NCBI RefSeq assembly: GCF_011603255.1 | Contig: NZ_JAANCM010000008.1 | Span: 186,001 to 250,000 of the forward strand | Reading direction: 5' to 3' | Source of the DNA: Ferranicluibacter rubi | GTDB taxonomy: Bacteria; Pseudomonadota; Alphaproteobacteria; Rhizobiales; Rhizobiaceae | DNA: 64,000 nt | Shown here: positions 1 to 8,305 of the stretch, piece after piece | Layout of the letters: every line of letters starts with the position of its first letter | Position numbering within the stretch: position 1 is the first letter of the stretch | The notes under the pieces: generated by a model | The model's database searches: none | Told to the model about the DNA's origin: nothing | The model's input: only the letters and a program-made list of their open reading frames with translations | Made by a program: the position numbers and the translations under genes

Positions 1-1011
1 CGCTGCTGCGGTCTCTTCCAGGCTCGCCGCATTCTGCTCCGTGCGGCGCGACAGGCTCCCGGCGTTCTGGCTGATTTCGCGGGAGCCGTCGGCGATGGCC
101 GCCACGCTGATGCCGATATTCTCCATCGTACTGCGCAGCTGCGCCAGCGTCGCGTTGAAGTGGTGCCGCAGCTCTTCCATCGAGGGGACGAAAGGCCGGT
201 CGAGGGTCGCGGTAAGATCGCCGTTCGACATTGCCTTCATGACCGTGCCGATCTCGGCGATGGCGCTCATGCGCTCGGTCACGTCGGTTGCGAACTTCAC
301 CACCTTGCAAACCTTGCCGCTGGAATCGAGGATCGGGTTGTAGGCGGCCTGGATCCAGACCTCCTTGCCCCCTTTGCCGACGCGCACGAACTCGTTGGCG
401 ATGAACTCGCCGCCCGCCAGCCGTGCCCAGAAAGCCTTGTATTCCGGCGTTGCGGCATAGTCTTTGCGGCAGAACAGGCTGTGATGCCGCCCGGTGATTT
501 CGCTCAGCGCATATCCCAGCGTCTTGCAGAAATTATCGTTCGCCGTGATGATTTCGCCGGTCGGGTAAAATTCGATGACCGCCTGCGAGCGGGAAATGGC
601 CTCCAGTTTTCCGGCATCCTCGATCGCCTTCTCCCTCGCAGCCGTGATATCGGCCGCGAGTTTCACCACCTTGTAAGGCTTGCCGCCCTTCATCACCGGA
701 TTGTAGGTCGCCTGGATCCAGATTTCGCGCCCACCCTTGCCGATTCGCTTGTAGGCGCCGGCATCGAACGTGCCTGCCGCCAGCCGCTTCCAGAACGCGG
801 TATAGTCCGCAGATGCGACCGTCTGGGGGTCGCAAAAGAGACTGTGATGCTTCCCGACGATCTCTTCGATCGTGTAGCCGAGAGCCTGGCAGAAATTCTC
901 GTTCGCGCTCAGGATGTTGCCTTCGAGGTCGAATTCGATGATCGCCTGCGATTTGGAAAGCGCATCCGAAATGTCGGATCCCCGTCCCGCGCCTTTGTTC
1001 AATCCAAACAT
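1..1011 (-). CDS. Soluble PAS-PAS-HAMP methyl-accepting chemotaxis protein (BdlA/McpY-like), C-terminus beyond window
   Basis: Cytoplasmic chemoreceptor-like signal transducer. The first 337 residues are visible and the reading frame runs off the left edge. Two PAS domains (about residues 20-125 and 140-245) each carry the GxHHSLFC motif (residues 53-60 and 174-181) and the WIQAxYNP motif. A HAMP-like linker follows (about 248-300), and then the start of the MCP signalling domain with heptad-rich LEETAAA at the edge. No transmembrane segment or signal peptide precedes the PAS domains, so the sensor should be intracellular. The architecture matches Pseudomonas BdlA and cytosolic rhizobial receptors such as McpY; PAS domains of this type usually bind heme or flavin. 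The ATG lies inside the end of the upstream GGDEF-EAL gene (13-base overlap), implying translational coupling. Domain assignment is confident; the ligand is unknown. Confidence 0.9.
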   Translation of the reverse strand, partial: MFGLNKGAGRGSDISDALSKSQAIIEFDLEGNILSANENFCQALGYTIEEIVGKHHSLFCDPQTVASADYTAFWKRLAAGTFDAGAYKRIGKGGREIWIQATYNPVMKGGKPYKVVKLAADITAAREKAIEDAGKLEAISRSQAVIEFYPTGEIITANDNFCKTLGYALSEITGRHHSLFCRKDYAATPEYKAFWARLAGGEFIANEFVRVGKGGKEVWIQAAYNPILDSSGKVCKVVKFATDVTERMSAIAEIGTVMKAMSNGDLTATLDRPFVPSMEELRHHFNATLAQLRSTMENIGISVAAIADGSREISQNAGSLSRRTEQNAASLEETAAA

Positions 1012-3380
1012 GTGTCCCGCTCTTTTCTTGGCTTCGTTTTCTTCAGTTCGACGCGATGCTCCCGCACGCCGATGAATGTTTCCGGCCCCGTGTCCGGCTT
1101 GCCGAACAGATAGCCCTGTGCATGTGCGCAACCTTCGTCGACGATCATACGGTACTGAGCTTGCGTCTCGATGCCCTCCGCGGTGACCGGAAGATTGAGA
1201 CTGCGGCCGAGGCTGACAACCGCGCGGACGATGGCGCGCGCATTGGCGTCGTGATCCATCCCGGCGATGAAGCTGCGGTCGATCTTCAGCCCGTCGAAGG
1301 GGAAGGACTGGAGGTTGCTCAGCGACGAGTAGCCCGTGCCGAAGTCGTCCATGACGACCTTCACGCCGAGTGCCTTGATCTGCCGCAGGATATCGAGCGT
1401 TACGACACGATCCTTCAGCAGCGCCGTTTCGGTGATTTCGAGTTCCAACCGCGCGGGCGGAAGACCCGTCGCATCGAGGACGCTGGCGATGGCGCCTGCA
1501 AGGTTGGGAAGGCGGAACTGGACGGCCGACATGTTGACCGCGACTTTCAGTGCTGGATCCCAGCCGGCAGCCTGCCGGCAGGCCTCGCGCAGCACCCATT
1601 CGCCAATCGACAGGATGATGCCGCTTTCCTCCGCAATCGGAATGAAAACGTCCGGCGGCACATTGCCGCGCACCGGATGGGTCCAGCGAAGCAGCGCCTC
1701 ATATCCGAGAATGGCGGCTTCATCGATCGACTGTATCGGCTGGAACAGGAGGTGCAGTTCGTTGCGCGAAATCGCCTGACGCAGATCGCTTTCGAGCTGT
1801 CGCCTGTCGCGCCGTTCCTGGTCCATGGCGAGATCGTAGAAGGCGTGCATGCCGCGGCCGCTTGCTTTCGCCCGGTAGAGTGCAACGTCGGCAGCCTGCG
1901 TCAGCGCGTCAGCGTCGGCGCCATCCTTCGGAAAAACGGCGATGCCGATGCTGACGCCGACCGCGGTCGGATCGAGCGAGATGTTCATGCGCTCGCGGAA
2001 GGTGGTGCGAATACGTGCGGCCAGGGCCCCGGCGCCGTCCGTATCGACGCCCTCCGCCGTCAGGATGACGAACTCGTCGCCGCCGATCCGCGCCACCGTG
2101 TCGCCGCCGCGGCAGCTGGCGCGCAGGATTCCGGCAACGTCGCGCAACACTCGGTCGCCCTCCGCATGTCCGAAGAGATCGTTCACCGCCTTGAACCGAT
2201 CAAGATCAAGCGCGAGCAGCGCGAAGGGCTTGCCCGTCAGCGCGCCACGCTCCAGCTGCAGCTGGAGGCTTTCCTGGAAGATCGAGCGGTTCGTGAGGCC
2301 GGTCAGCATGTCGTGGCGCGCGAGGTATTCCACCTTCTTCTGCACGGCGCGCCGCTCGGTCAGGTCGCGAACCGCGATGACCTCCGAAGGGCGGCCACCA
2401 TATTCGATGGTGTGCACGGCGACTTCGAAGATGCGGGCATGATCGCCCGTGCGTGGCGATGCCTCGACGGCCGACCGGCGCGGCTGGTCGATCGACTGAC
2501 CATCGATCGCGACCAGAAACTGATCCGCGCGCCGGCCGATGAGCTCGCCGTCTTCGCGATCGAGCAGCGCCGAGAACTTGGCGTTGACCTCAAGGATGAC
2601 GCCGTCGCGCACGACAGCGAGGCCATCGAGCGTGGAGTTGGCAAAGCCTTTGAGGTCGACGAGATGCCGGTCGATGATGACGCCGATGGCGGAGGAGACG
2701 AGGATCAGCAGCGTGACGCCCGTGATGGCGCTCGTCAGCCAGACATTGTCCGCCATGTCGATGACGACGGCCGGCAGGGATGGGTCGGGCGTGATGATCG
2801 TTGCCGACATCGTGACGAAATGCAGCGTGCAAACGCCGAGGACTGCGCAGATCGCAGGGGCCGCGATCCGGAAAAGACCGCGCAGACGGGAGAAGAGCAC
2901 AAGCGACAGGATAAACAGCGCGAACGCAACGACGGCGCCAACGACAATCGGCCCCCAGTCGAAGTCGAGATTCGCTTCTGCGCGAAGTCCTGCCATGCCG
3001 ACGAAATGCATGGCGGCAACGGTGAGGGTGATAAGCCCGGCGGAGGCGACCATGGAGCCGGCGCCGAGAAAGCCTTGCCGGATGGCCAGCCAGAAGCCGA
3101 CGACGGCAATGGCGGCGGAGAGCGTCGTGAACATCAGGTCGAATCGCAGCGCGACCGTTCCCTCATAGGCCAGCATGGCAACGAAATGCGTGGCCCAGAC
3201 GCTGAGGCCGGCCGAAAAGGCCGCAACCAGTCGCCAGTTTCGGCGTCGGCTGGCGGTGCTCTCTTCCGCGCGCAGGAGCAGGTGGTGGAAGGCGAGCATG
3301 CCAAGAAGCGCGATCAGACCGGAGATGACGGTGATCGACCGGTCGTGCCGATCCGTGACGCATTCGAGGACAGTGAACAT
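999..3380 (-). CDS. MHYT-GGDEF-EAL membrane protein (dual c-di-GMP cyclase/phosphodiesterase)
   Basis: Membrane enzyme for cyclic-di-GMP turnover, about 793 residues. The N-terminal region has seven hydrophobic segments with three MHYT-type motifs (HFVAM, MHFVGM and LHFVTM, near residues 65, 124 and 187), a proposed metal/gas-sensing module. A short PAS-like linker (about 240-345) follows. The GGDEF domain has an intact GGDEF at about 433-437 and an RxxD inhibitory site five residues upstream. The EAL domain has an intact EAL at about 561-563 plus the later NMS, EITET, DDFGTGYSS, KIDRSF and AEGIET motifs. Both domains therefore look catalytically competent. ATG 3380 is chosen; a GTG two codons upstream (3386) is also possible. 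The 3' end overlaps the chemoreceptor gene, which suggests a joint signalling unit. Confidence 0.92.
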   Translation of the reverse strand: MFTVLECVTDRHDRSITVISGLIALLGMLAFHHLLLRAEESTASRRRNWRLVAAFSAGLSVWATHFVAMLAYEGTVALRFDLMFTTLSAAIAVVGFWLAIRQGFLGAGSMVASAGLITLTVAAMHFVGMAGLRAEANLDFDWGPIVVGAVVAFALFILSLVLFSRLRGLFRIAAPAICAVLGVCTLHFVTMSATIITPDPSLPAVVIDMADNVWLTSAITGVTLLILVSSAIGVIIDRHLVDLKGFANSTLDGLAVVRDGVILEVNAKFSALLDREDGELIGRRADQFLVAIDGQSIDQPRRSAVEASPRTGDHARIFEVAVHTIEYGGRPSEVIAVRDLTERRAVQKKVEYLARHDMLTGLTNRSIFQESLQLQLERGALTGKPFALLALDLDRFKAVNDLFGHAEGDRVLRDVAGILRASCRGGDTVARIGGDEFVILTAEGVDTDGAGALAARIRTTFRERMNISLDPTAVGVSIGIAVFPKDGADADALTQAADVALYRAKASGRGMHAFYDLAMDQERRDRRQLESDLRQAISRNELHLLFQPIQSIDEAAILGYEALLRWTHPVRGNVPPDVFIPIAEESGIILSIGEWVLREACRQAAGWDPALKVAVNMSAVQFRLPNLAGAIASVLDATGLPPARLELEITETALLKDRVVTLDILRQIKALGVKVVMDDFGTGYSSLSNLQSFPFDGLKIDRSFIAGMDHDANARAIVRAVVSLGRSLNLPVTAEGIETQAQYRMIVDEGCAHAQGYLFGKPDTGPETFIGVREHRVELKKTKPRKERDTCLD

Positions 3381-3431
3381 GTGCACCGGTTTCCTTGGTC
3401 GAACTCAGAACGTCTTGGGTCTTGCCCCGGG

Positions 3432-5168
3432 TTATTGAACGAGCACGGGGTTTGCGCAGTCGACTTGGGTGACACGGACATCCGCTTCGCCGATGCGGAC
3501 GCCGGCAACGGCGAGAATCCGTTCGAGAAGCGCATCGATGCTGGGCGTAACGGCGCCCAGCGTCTTTGCCAGCGCGGCCTGCACCACCTTGTCCGTCATC
3601 AGGGAGAGCAATGGTAGACGGATCTCCGCTTCGAGATTGGCCAGAAGGGACTGGGTCAGCGACGTCAGGAGACCGCTCGACGAGACGTTCTTCGTCGTTC
3701 CCACCGCGATGTCTCCCGGCGTGAACGTCAGCTTCCTGACCTGCGCGCTACCGACATCGACGGACGCCAGCCCCTCGACCGTGAGGAGGCCGGACTCGAC
3801 CAGCTTTGCCTTCGTCACCCGCGGTGACGATCCGAAATTCTTCAACGCTGCCGCATCGACCTGGCCGATCGACACCTCCGCCACGCCCGGAACCGTGTCG
3901 ATCGTGACGGTCGCATTGCTTGGCTTGCCGCCATGACACTGGATGCCTGCAAGCTTCGCTTCAGCATGCGCGACCTCAATATAAAGCGGAAGACTGATCT
4001 TGATGCCGAGCAGGTCCGCCAGGCCGTCGATCTTGATGGCGAGGGCGACGCGGACCTGCGCGGTGCGAACGGCCTGCCCAGGTTCGCCGACGCGGTGGAG
4101 CGGTGTACCGACCGGTGGCTCACCGATGGCCAGTGCGAGATCGACCGAGCCAAGCCCGGGGAGATCGAGTTTCGTATCGACCTTGACGAGCTCAGCGCCG
4201 TTGGCAAGGGCCGCGCTCGACTGCAGCAGATCAAGAACGCCGACCTTCACGCCGAGCCCCGCAGGCGCATCAATGCGCAGATGTCCCTTGTTGCCGAGAT
4301 CGATGAGCCGGGCGAGCGACAGGCGTTTGCCACTTGCCGGCAGGGATTGCCGGATCTTCGAAACGAGCGTCGTCGTGCTGGACGGTAGACCGCCGTGACG
4401 CAGAATCGCGGTCAGAAGCTGTGGCACGGTGATATCGGTCGCGAGGATCTCGTCATAGGTCACAGCTGTCAGGTTGAGGTCGGACGCAAGACCGCGCGTG
4501 AGTTGGAAGAGGTCGAGGTCCGCCGTGGCCAGAGCGCGGTAATCGACAGCTTTGAGATCGAGCGTGGTGCCGAGCATCTTGCCGAGAATCGCGTTCAGCA
4601 GTCCGCCTTCAAGGCTTGCGAGGCGCGATCCGATGGAGAAGGCGGCAGTCTTGGTCATGGCGGCCGTGCCGACGGCCGACATGAGGGGTGGGGTGGTGAA
4701 CATCGAGGCGAAGAACAGCGTTCCCGGCTGCTCGACGGTGACGCGCACGGCATCGCTCGGTGCCACACCCGGTTGGAACCGCTGATCAGCGTCCAGAGCG
4801 GCATTGGCGACGTAGCGGCCTTTTTCGAGGGTCACGCGACCTGTCGTGCCCGCTATGGCTGCTTCCGGAACGACAACACCACTCGGCGTCTTCAACCCCT
4901 GTGGCGTTTTCAGCAGGAGGTTCAGACGGTTGTTCTCGATATGCGACAAGGCCGCCGCTTCCGCATGGGCCATATCGGAGGCGACCGCGATGGCGGTCAG
5001 ATCCGCTGCAACCTGCATCTCCCGGCGCTCCAGCGTCAGGTGGCCGTAATCGACGCCGATGGCGAGCACGCTGATGCAGGCGGGCAGGACGAGGGCCGTC
5101 ATGATGGCGACGTTGCCGTCTCGACGGGACCGGAAAGCCTGCATCTTTCGGTTGAGAGGGGCCGGCAT
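3432..5168 (-). CDS. TadG-like Flp pilus-associated protein
   Basis: 578-residue protein with a short basic N-terminus, one hydrophobic segment (about residues 18-40) and the TadG/TadE signature ending in a helix like ERREMQVAADLTAIA. The remaining 500 residues are extracytoplasmic and rich in Leu, Val, Ala and Thr. No von Willebrand A MIDAS motif is obvious, so this is the shorter DUF2134-type TadG rather than a vWA TadG. Its ATG shares one base with the stop codon of the upstream tadE-like gene (TAATG), so the two are translationally coupled. In tight-adherence systems TadE/TadG are pseudopilin-like or anchoring proteins; no other tad gene is in the window. Family confidence is good; the exact role is uncertain. 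Confidence 0.8.
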   Translation of the reverse strand: MPAPLNRKMQAFRSRRDGNVAIMTALVLPACISVLAIGVDYGHLTLERREMQVAADLTAIAVASDMAHAEAAALSHIENNRLNLLLKTPQGLKTPSGVVVPEAAIAGTTGRVTLEKGRYVANAALDADQRFQPGVAPSDAVRVTVEQPGTLFFASMFTTPPLMSAVGTAAMTKTAAFSIGSRLASLEGGLLNAILGKMLGTTLDLKAVDYRALATADLDLFQLTRGLASDLNLTAVTYDEILATDITVPQLLTAILRHGGLPSSTTTLVSKIRQSLPASGKRLSLARLIDLGNKGHLRIDAPAGLGVKVGVLDLLQSSAALANGAELVKVDTKLDLPGLGSVDLALAIGEPPVGTPLHRVGEPGQAVRTAQVRVALAIKIDGLADLLGIKISLPLYIEVAHAEAKLAGIQCHGGKPSNATVTIDTVPGVAEVSIGQVDAAALKNFGSSPRVTKAKLVESGLLTVEGLASVDVGSAQVRKLTFTPGDIAVGTTKNVSSSGLLTSLTQSLLANLEAEIRLPLLSLMTDKVVQAALAKTLGAVTPSIDALLERILAVAGVRIGEADVRVTQVDCANPVLVQ

Positions 5169-5593
5169 TACGCACCCCCGATCCGGATCGTTGCGGAGCG
5201 CGCAATGATGCTATCCGGCAGGGCGAATGTCATCAGGTTCCAGATCGGCAGATCGCTGGCATCATAGGTGAGCTTGACAGTGAACTGATTGGGGCGAACC
5301 TTGTCGTCCTCAACCAAGACGTTCAGCTTCTTCTGATTGATAAGAGCGAACTCGCCCGGCTTCATCGCGCCGATATAAGCGGACGCCAAGGCATTGCGCT
5401 CGCTTGCCGAGAGGCCGGCAATGGCAGCGCGTGCCGTGTCGGCTGCGATCTGCTGGACGGAATGGGTCGCCCCGAGATAAAGGCCCCAAGCAACCATCGT
5501 GAACATAACGGCCAGAAAAAACGGCGCTATGATAGCGAACTCGATCGCGGCGACGCCAGAGGCGTCACGCGTAAAACGTGACATGATCGACAT
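5168..5593 (-). CDS. TadE-like pilus assembly protein
   Basis: 141-residue TadE-family protein. The N-terminus has the typical GVAAIEFAIIAPFFLAVMF segment with a Glu at position 5 of the hydrophobic run, as in pseudopilins processed by TadV-type prepilin peptidases. The rest is a small extracytoplasmic domain. ATG 5593 is preferred because AGAGG lies seven bases upstream; a GTG directly before it and an ATG at 5584 are alternatives. It heads a two-gene unit with the TadG-like gene. A CtrA-type site lies 67-81 bases upstream, suggesting cell-cycle control as for pilin genes in Caulobacter. Confidence 0.85.
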   Translation of the reverse strand: MSIMSRFTRDASGVAAIEFAIIAPFFLAVMFTMVAWGLYLGATHSVQQIAADTARAAIAGLSASERNALASAYIGAMKPGEFALINQKKLNVLVEDDKVRPNQFTVKLTYDASDLPIWNLMTFALPDSIIARSATIRIGGA

Positions 5594-5659
5594 CACGAGA
5601 CCTCTAGTTTTTCTGTAAAGCCAAACCCCTTGGTTCTCCGTAAGGTTGCACTTAAAAAC

Positions 5660-5674
5660 TTAACGAGAGGTTAA
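5660..5674 (-). promoter_or_regulatory. CtrA-type binding site upstream of tadE/tadG
   Basis: TTAA-N7-TTAA is present exactly (TTAA, CGAGAGG, TTAA), and on the gene strand it is followed by G and a further TTTTTAAG. This is the full consensus spacing known for the alphaproteobacterial cell-cycle regulator CtrA. It lies 67-81 bases upstream of the tadE-like start, a sensible promoter position. The match is seen directly; binding is inferred. Confidence 0.6.
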
Positions 5675-5742
5675 TATACGCCTCCCAAGGTCCTTACACG
5701 CTTGGTGCCTTTCTATCTGGGGTAATCCTCCTCTCGCGGCAC

Positions 5743-5858
5743 TTGCAACCCTTTATTTGGGGCGACATGCAACGGTCCTTACGTCAAAGGCATTTGCGCG
5801 TCGTCTTCAATTGACGGCGCTAATGCGCGTGTGTTTGCAAAGTGGTAAAGGGTTGCAA
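5743..5858. repeat. Perfect 13-bp inverted repeat with 90-bp spacer
   Basis: TTGCAACCCTTTA at 5743-5755 and its exact reverse complement TAAAGGGTTGCAA at 5846-5858 flank a 90-base spacer. A 9-base direct repeat GGTCCTTAC occurs nearby at 5689-5697 and 5774-5782. The layout suggests paired operator sites or a looping element between tadE/tadG and dgoR; an RNA stem is also possible. The regulator is unknown. Confidence 0.5.
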
Positions 5859-6207
5859 CGCGCCGCAGTATCCGTTCTGCAATTTCAGCGCGAATGCATA
5901 TAGTTGCCGCAGTGCGGCCAATCTCCGACGGCATGCAGTGCTCGGACATCATTGCATGAGGTATTGGTGGCGAAAAAAAATTTACGAGGACACATAAAAT
6001 CTACGACCGAAGGCCAGCGGCGGTCGAGCGAGGCCAGAGGCCCATAGCCTGCGTAAAATCTTTCATCATATCCAGAAATTTTATTGTATGATGATTGGAA
6101 ATCTAGTTTATTGCGCCCAGTGTTGGTGATTTGCCAGACCATATCACGCGCGCAACATCCGCCGGATTGGAATGTGAAGCCCGATGAGCAGACAAGAGGA
6201 GGCGTTT

Positions 6208-6984
6208 ATGAGAAGACCGCGTGAACGCATCGCTCTGTTGCCTGCAACGGCTGGCAACGACGTTTCGGTCAAGCGTCCGCGCGTACAGAAAAACGTGACG
6301 CGCTCGCTCGCCTCCGATATCTGCGCCGATATCTTCCCGCCGAACGGCATGCTGCCGACCGAGAACGAGCTTTGCATCCGCTATGGTGTCAGCCGGACCG
6401 TGATCCGGGAAACGCTGAAGATCCTGGAATCGAAGGGCATGGTGCGGGGGCGCTCGCGGATTGGCACCCAGATCTGCCCGCGCGAGGCGTGGAACCTGCT
6501 CGATCGGCAGGTGCTGGAATGGATCGGCCCGCGCATCTTCGATCTCGACCTTCTGCAGAGCATTCTGGATGCGCGTCGTGCGACCGAGCCCTTTGCGGCG
6601 GAGCTTGCCGCCGAACGCGCGACCGTGCAGGAGATCGCGGAGATCGAAAGCGCCTGGCAGCGCATGCAGGACGCCGAGGGAGATGTGGAAGCCTTCACGG
6701 CGGCCGATGTCGCCTTTCACACCAATCTCATGAAGGCGAGCCACAATCAGGTCTTCATGCAGCTGTCGAGCATCATCCAGGCAGCACTCGAATTTGCCTT
6801 GCATGCCTCCAACGAGGCTGTTGACGCCCGGGGCGAAGCCGTGGATATCCACCGCGCGCTGATCGAGGCCCTGAGGGTGCGGGACAAGGCCGCCGCCCGG
6901 GACTGTTCGATGCGCATGCTGGACCTCGCGGCCCGCGATCTGGCAACCGCGCTGCGAAAGCATCCGCGAACGCCGTCGTCCTGA
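6208..6984 (+). CDS. dgoR: GntR/FadR-family (FCD) regulator, DgoR-like
   Basis: 258-residue FadR-subfamily repressor. The N-terminal winged helix-turn-helix has the [22 protein letters not shown] motif region (about residues 48-70). The C-terminal FCD domain carries candidate metal/ligand residues in DVAFHTNLM and [10 protein letters not shown]. The start is placed at ATG 6208 because AAGAGGAGG ends five bases upstream; an ATG at 6184 lacks such a site. It lies 47 bases upstream of and in the same direction as the galactonate dehydratase gene. DgoR of E. coli is the FadR-type repressor of D-galactonate catabolism, so the context supports the name, but the effector is inferred. There is no galactonate kinase or aldolase nearby. 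Confidence 0.78.
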   Translation: MRRPRERIALLPATAGNDVSVKRPRVQKNVTRSLASDICADIFPPNGMLPTENELCIRYGVSRTVIRETLKILESKGMVRGRSRIGTQICPREAWNLLDRQVLEWIGPRIFDLDLLQSILDARRATEPFAAELAAERATVQEIAEIESAWQRMQDAEGDVEAFTAADVAFHTNLMKASHNQVFMQLSSIIQAALEFALHASNEAVDARGEAVDIHRALIEALRVRDKAAARDCSMRMLDLAARDLATALRKHPRTPSS

Positions 6985-7031
6985 CCACCTTCTTTCCTTC
7001 CGAACCACCCGTCACTCCCGAGACAGATCCT

Positions 7032-8180
7032 ATGAAAATCACGAAACTGACCACCTACATCGTGCCTCCGCGCTGGATGTTCCTGAAGATCGAGACCGAC
7101 GAGGGCATTACCGGCTGGGGCGAGCCCGTGGTCGAAGGCCGGGCGCTGACCGTGCAGGCGGCCGTCCACGAGCTCGAGGACTACCTGATCGGCAAGGACC
7201 CCTTCCTGATCGAGGATCATTGGAACGTGATGTATCGCGGCGGTTTTTACCGTGGCGGTGCCATCCACATGAGCGCCATCGCCGGCATCGACCAGGCGCT
7301 GTGGGACATCAAGGGCAAGGCCCTCGGCCAGCCGATCCACTCGCTTCTGGGCGGGCAGGTTCGCGACAAGATCAAGGTCTATTCCTGGATCGGCGGCGAC
7401 CGTCCGAGCGACGTCGCCAACAATGCGCGCGAGGTCGTCGCCCGCGGCTTCAAGGCCATCAAGCTTAACGGCTGCGAGGAAATGCAGATCGTCGATAGCT
7501 GGGACAAGGTGGAGCGTGCCGTCGAGACGATCGCCGTCATCCGCGAGGCGATCGGCCCGCATATCGGCATCGGCGTCGATTTCCATGGCCGCGTGCACAG
7601 GCCGATGGCCAAGGTGCTGGCGAAGGAGCTGCAGCCCTACAATCTGATGTTCATCGAAGAGCCGGTGCTGTCGGAAAACCGCGAGGCGCTGAAGGAAATC
7701 GCCAATCATTGCTCGACGCCCATCGCGCTCGGCGAGCGGCTGTATTCACGCTGGGACTTCAAGCAGGTGCTGACCGACGGCTACGTCGATATCCTCCAGC
7801 CGGACCTTTCGCATGCCGGCGGGATTACCGAGTGCCGTAAGATCGCGGCGATGGCCGAAGCCTACGACGTGGCGCTGGCGCCGCATTGCCCGCTCGGCCC
7901 CATCGCGCTCGCGGCCTGCCTGCAGGTGGACGCCGTCAGCTATAACGCCTTCATCCAGGAGCAGAGCCTCGGCATCCACTACAATACGGGCAACGATATC
8001 CTCGACTACATCTCCAACAAGGAGGTCTTCCACTACGAGGACGGCTTCGTTTCCATCCCGCAGGGCCCAGGCCTCGGCATCGAGGTGGACGAGGAATACG
8101 TGATCGCCCGTGCTGCGGAAGGCCATCGCTGGCGCAACCCGCTGTGGCGTCATTCCGACGGCAGCGTTGCCGAATGGTAG
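7032..8180 (+). CDS. dgoD: D-galactonate dehydratase
   Basis: Enolase-superfamily (mandelate racemase group) dehydratase converting D-galactonate to 2-keto-3-deoxygalactonate. The length of 382 residues is the same as E. coli DgoD as I recall it, and the sequence can be followed along it from the opening MKITKLTTY through [14 protein letters not shown] to the closing NPLWRH and SVAEW. Expected metal ligands and catalytic residues are in place: D183 and H185 (VDFHGR), E209 (FIEEPV), E235 (LGERLYS) and H285 (APHCPLGP). It follows dgoR and is the last gene before a hairpin-rich convergent intergenic region. DgoK and DgoA partners must lie elsewhere, or the product enters another KDGal route. Confidence 0.95.
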   Translation: MKITKLTTYIVPPRWMFLKIETDEGITGWGEPVVEGRALTVQAAVHELEDYLIGKDPFLIEDHWNVMYRGGFYRGGAIHMSAIAGIDQALWDIKGKALGQPIHSLLGGQVRDKIKVYSWIGGDRPSDVANNAREVVARGFKAIKLNGCEEMQIVDSWDKVERAVETIAVIREAIGPHIGIGVDFHGRVHRPMAKVLAKELQPYNLMFIEEPVLSENREALKEIANHCSTPIALGERLYSRWDFKQVLTDGYVDILQPDLSHAGGITECRKIAAMAEAYDVALAPHCPLGPIALAACLQVDAVSYNAFIQEQSLGIHYNTGNDILDYISNKEVFHYEDGFVSIPQGPGLGIEVDEEYVIARAAEGHRWRNPLWRHSDGSVAEW

Positions 8181-8191
8181 GAGTCTAATAA

Positions 8192-8218
8192 GGTTTCCGG
8201 TCGATCAGATCGGAAACC
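8192..8218. terminator. Hairpin just after dgoD
   Basis: GGTTTCCG (8192-8199) pairs perfectly with CGGAAACC (8211-8218) around an 11-base loop, 12 bases after the dgoD stop. It lacks a T-tract. Because dgoD and rutF converge here, it is a candidate bidirectional terminator or mRNA-end stabiliser. Confidence 0.5.
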
Positions 8219-8223
8219 CTATC

Positions 8224-8267
8224 CCGTCGTTTGAAAATCTGGTCTTCCGGCCAGAGATTTTCGACGG
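8224..8267. terminator. Imperfect long hairpin in dgoD-rutF convergent region
   Basis: CCGTCG (8224-8229) pairs with CGACGG (8262-8267), and GAAAA-TCTGG (8233-8242) pairs with CCAGA-TTTTC with a two-base bulge. It is the middle one of three consecutive hairpins in about 115 bases. Terminator or RNA-stability role is inferred. Confidence 0.4.
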
Positions 8268-8271
8268 TTCT

Positions 8272-8305
8272 GGTTTCCGGCTCGCGCAGCGATCAGCCGG
8301 AAACC
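8272..8305. terminator. Strong hairpin overlapping the end of rutF
   Basis: GGTTTCCGGCT (8272-8282) and AGCCGGAAACC (8295-8305) form an 11-bp perfect stem. The right arm includes the last codons of rutF. The arm sequence repeats that of the first hairpin (GGTTTCCG). It probably ends rut transcripts on the minus strand, although no T-tract follows. Confidence 0.5.

Larger units (their letters stand above)
5597..6207. other. Intergenic region between divergent tadE and dgoR
   Basis: About 610 bases without a convincing gene. It is more AT-rich than its surroundings. It holds the CtrA-type site and inverted repeat described separately, an A-tract near 5972, and an AT-rich stretch at about 6075-6112 immediately upstream of dgoR that is the likeliest place for its promoter/operator. 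A small antisense open frame here has no ribosome site or family resemblance. Confidence 0.5.

Noticed and set aside
1056-3617. Plus-strand open frame of about 850 codons
   Set aside because: It is antisense to the GGDEF-EAL and TadG genes, whose motifs are unambiguous. The translated product is low-complexity Arg/Asp-rich with no domain. It is a high-GC shadow.
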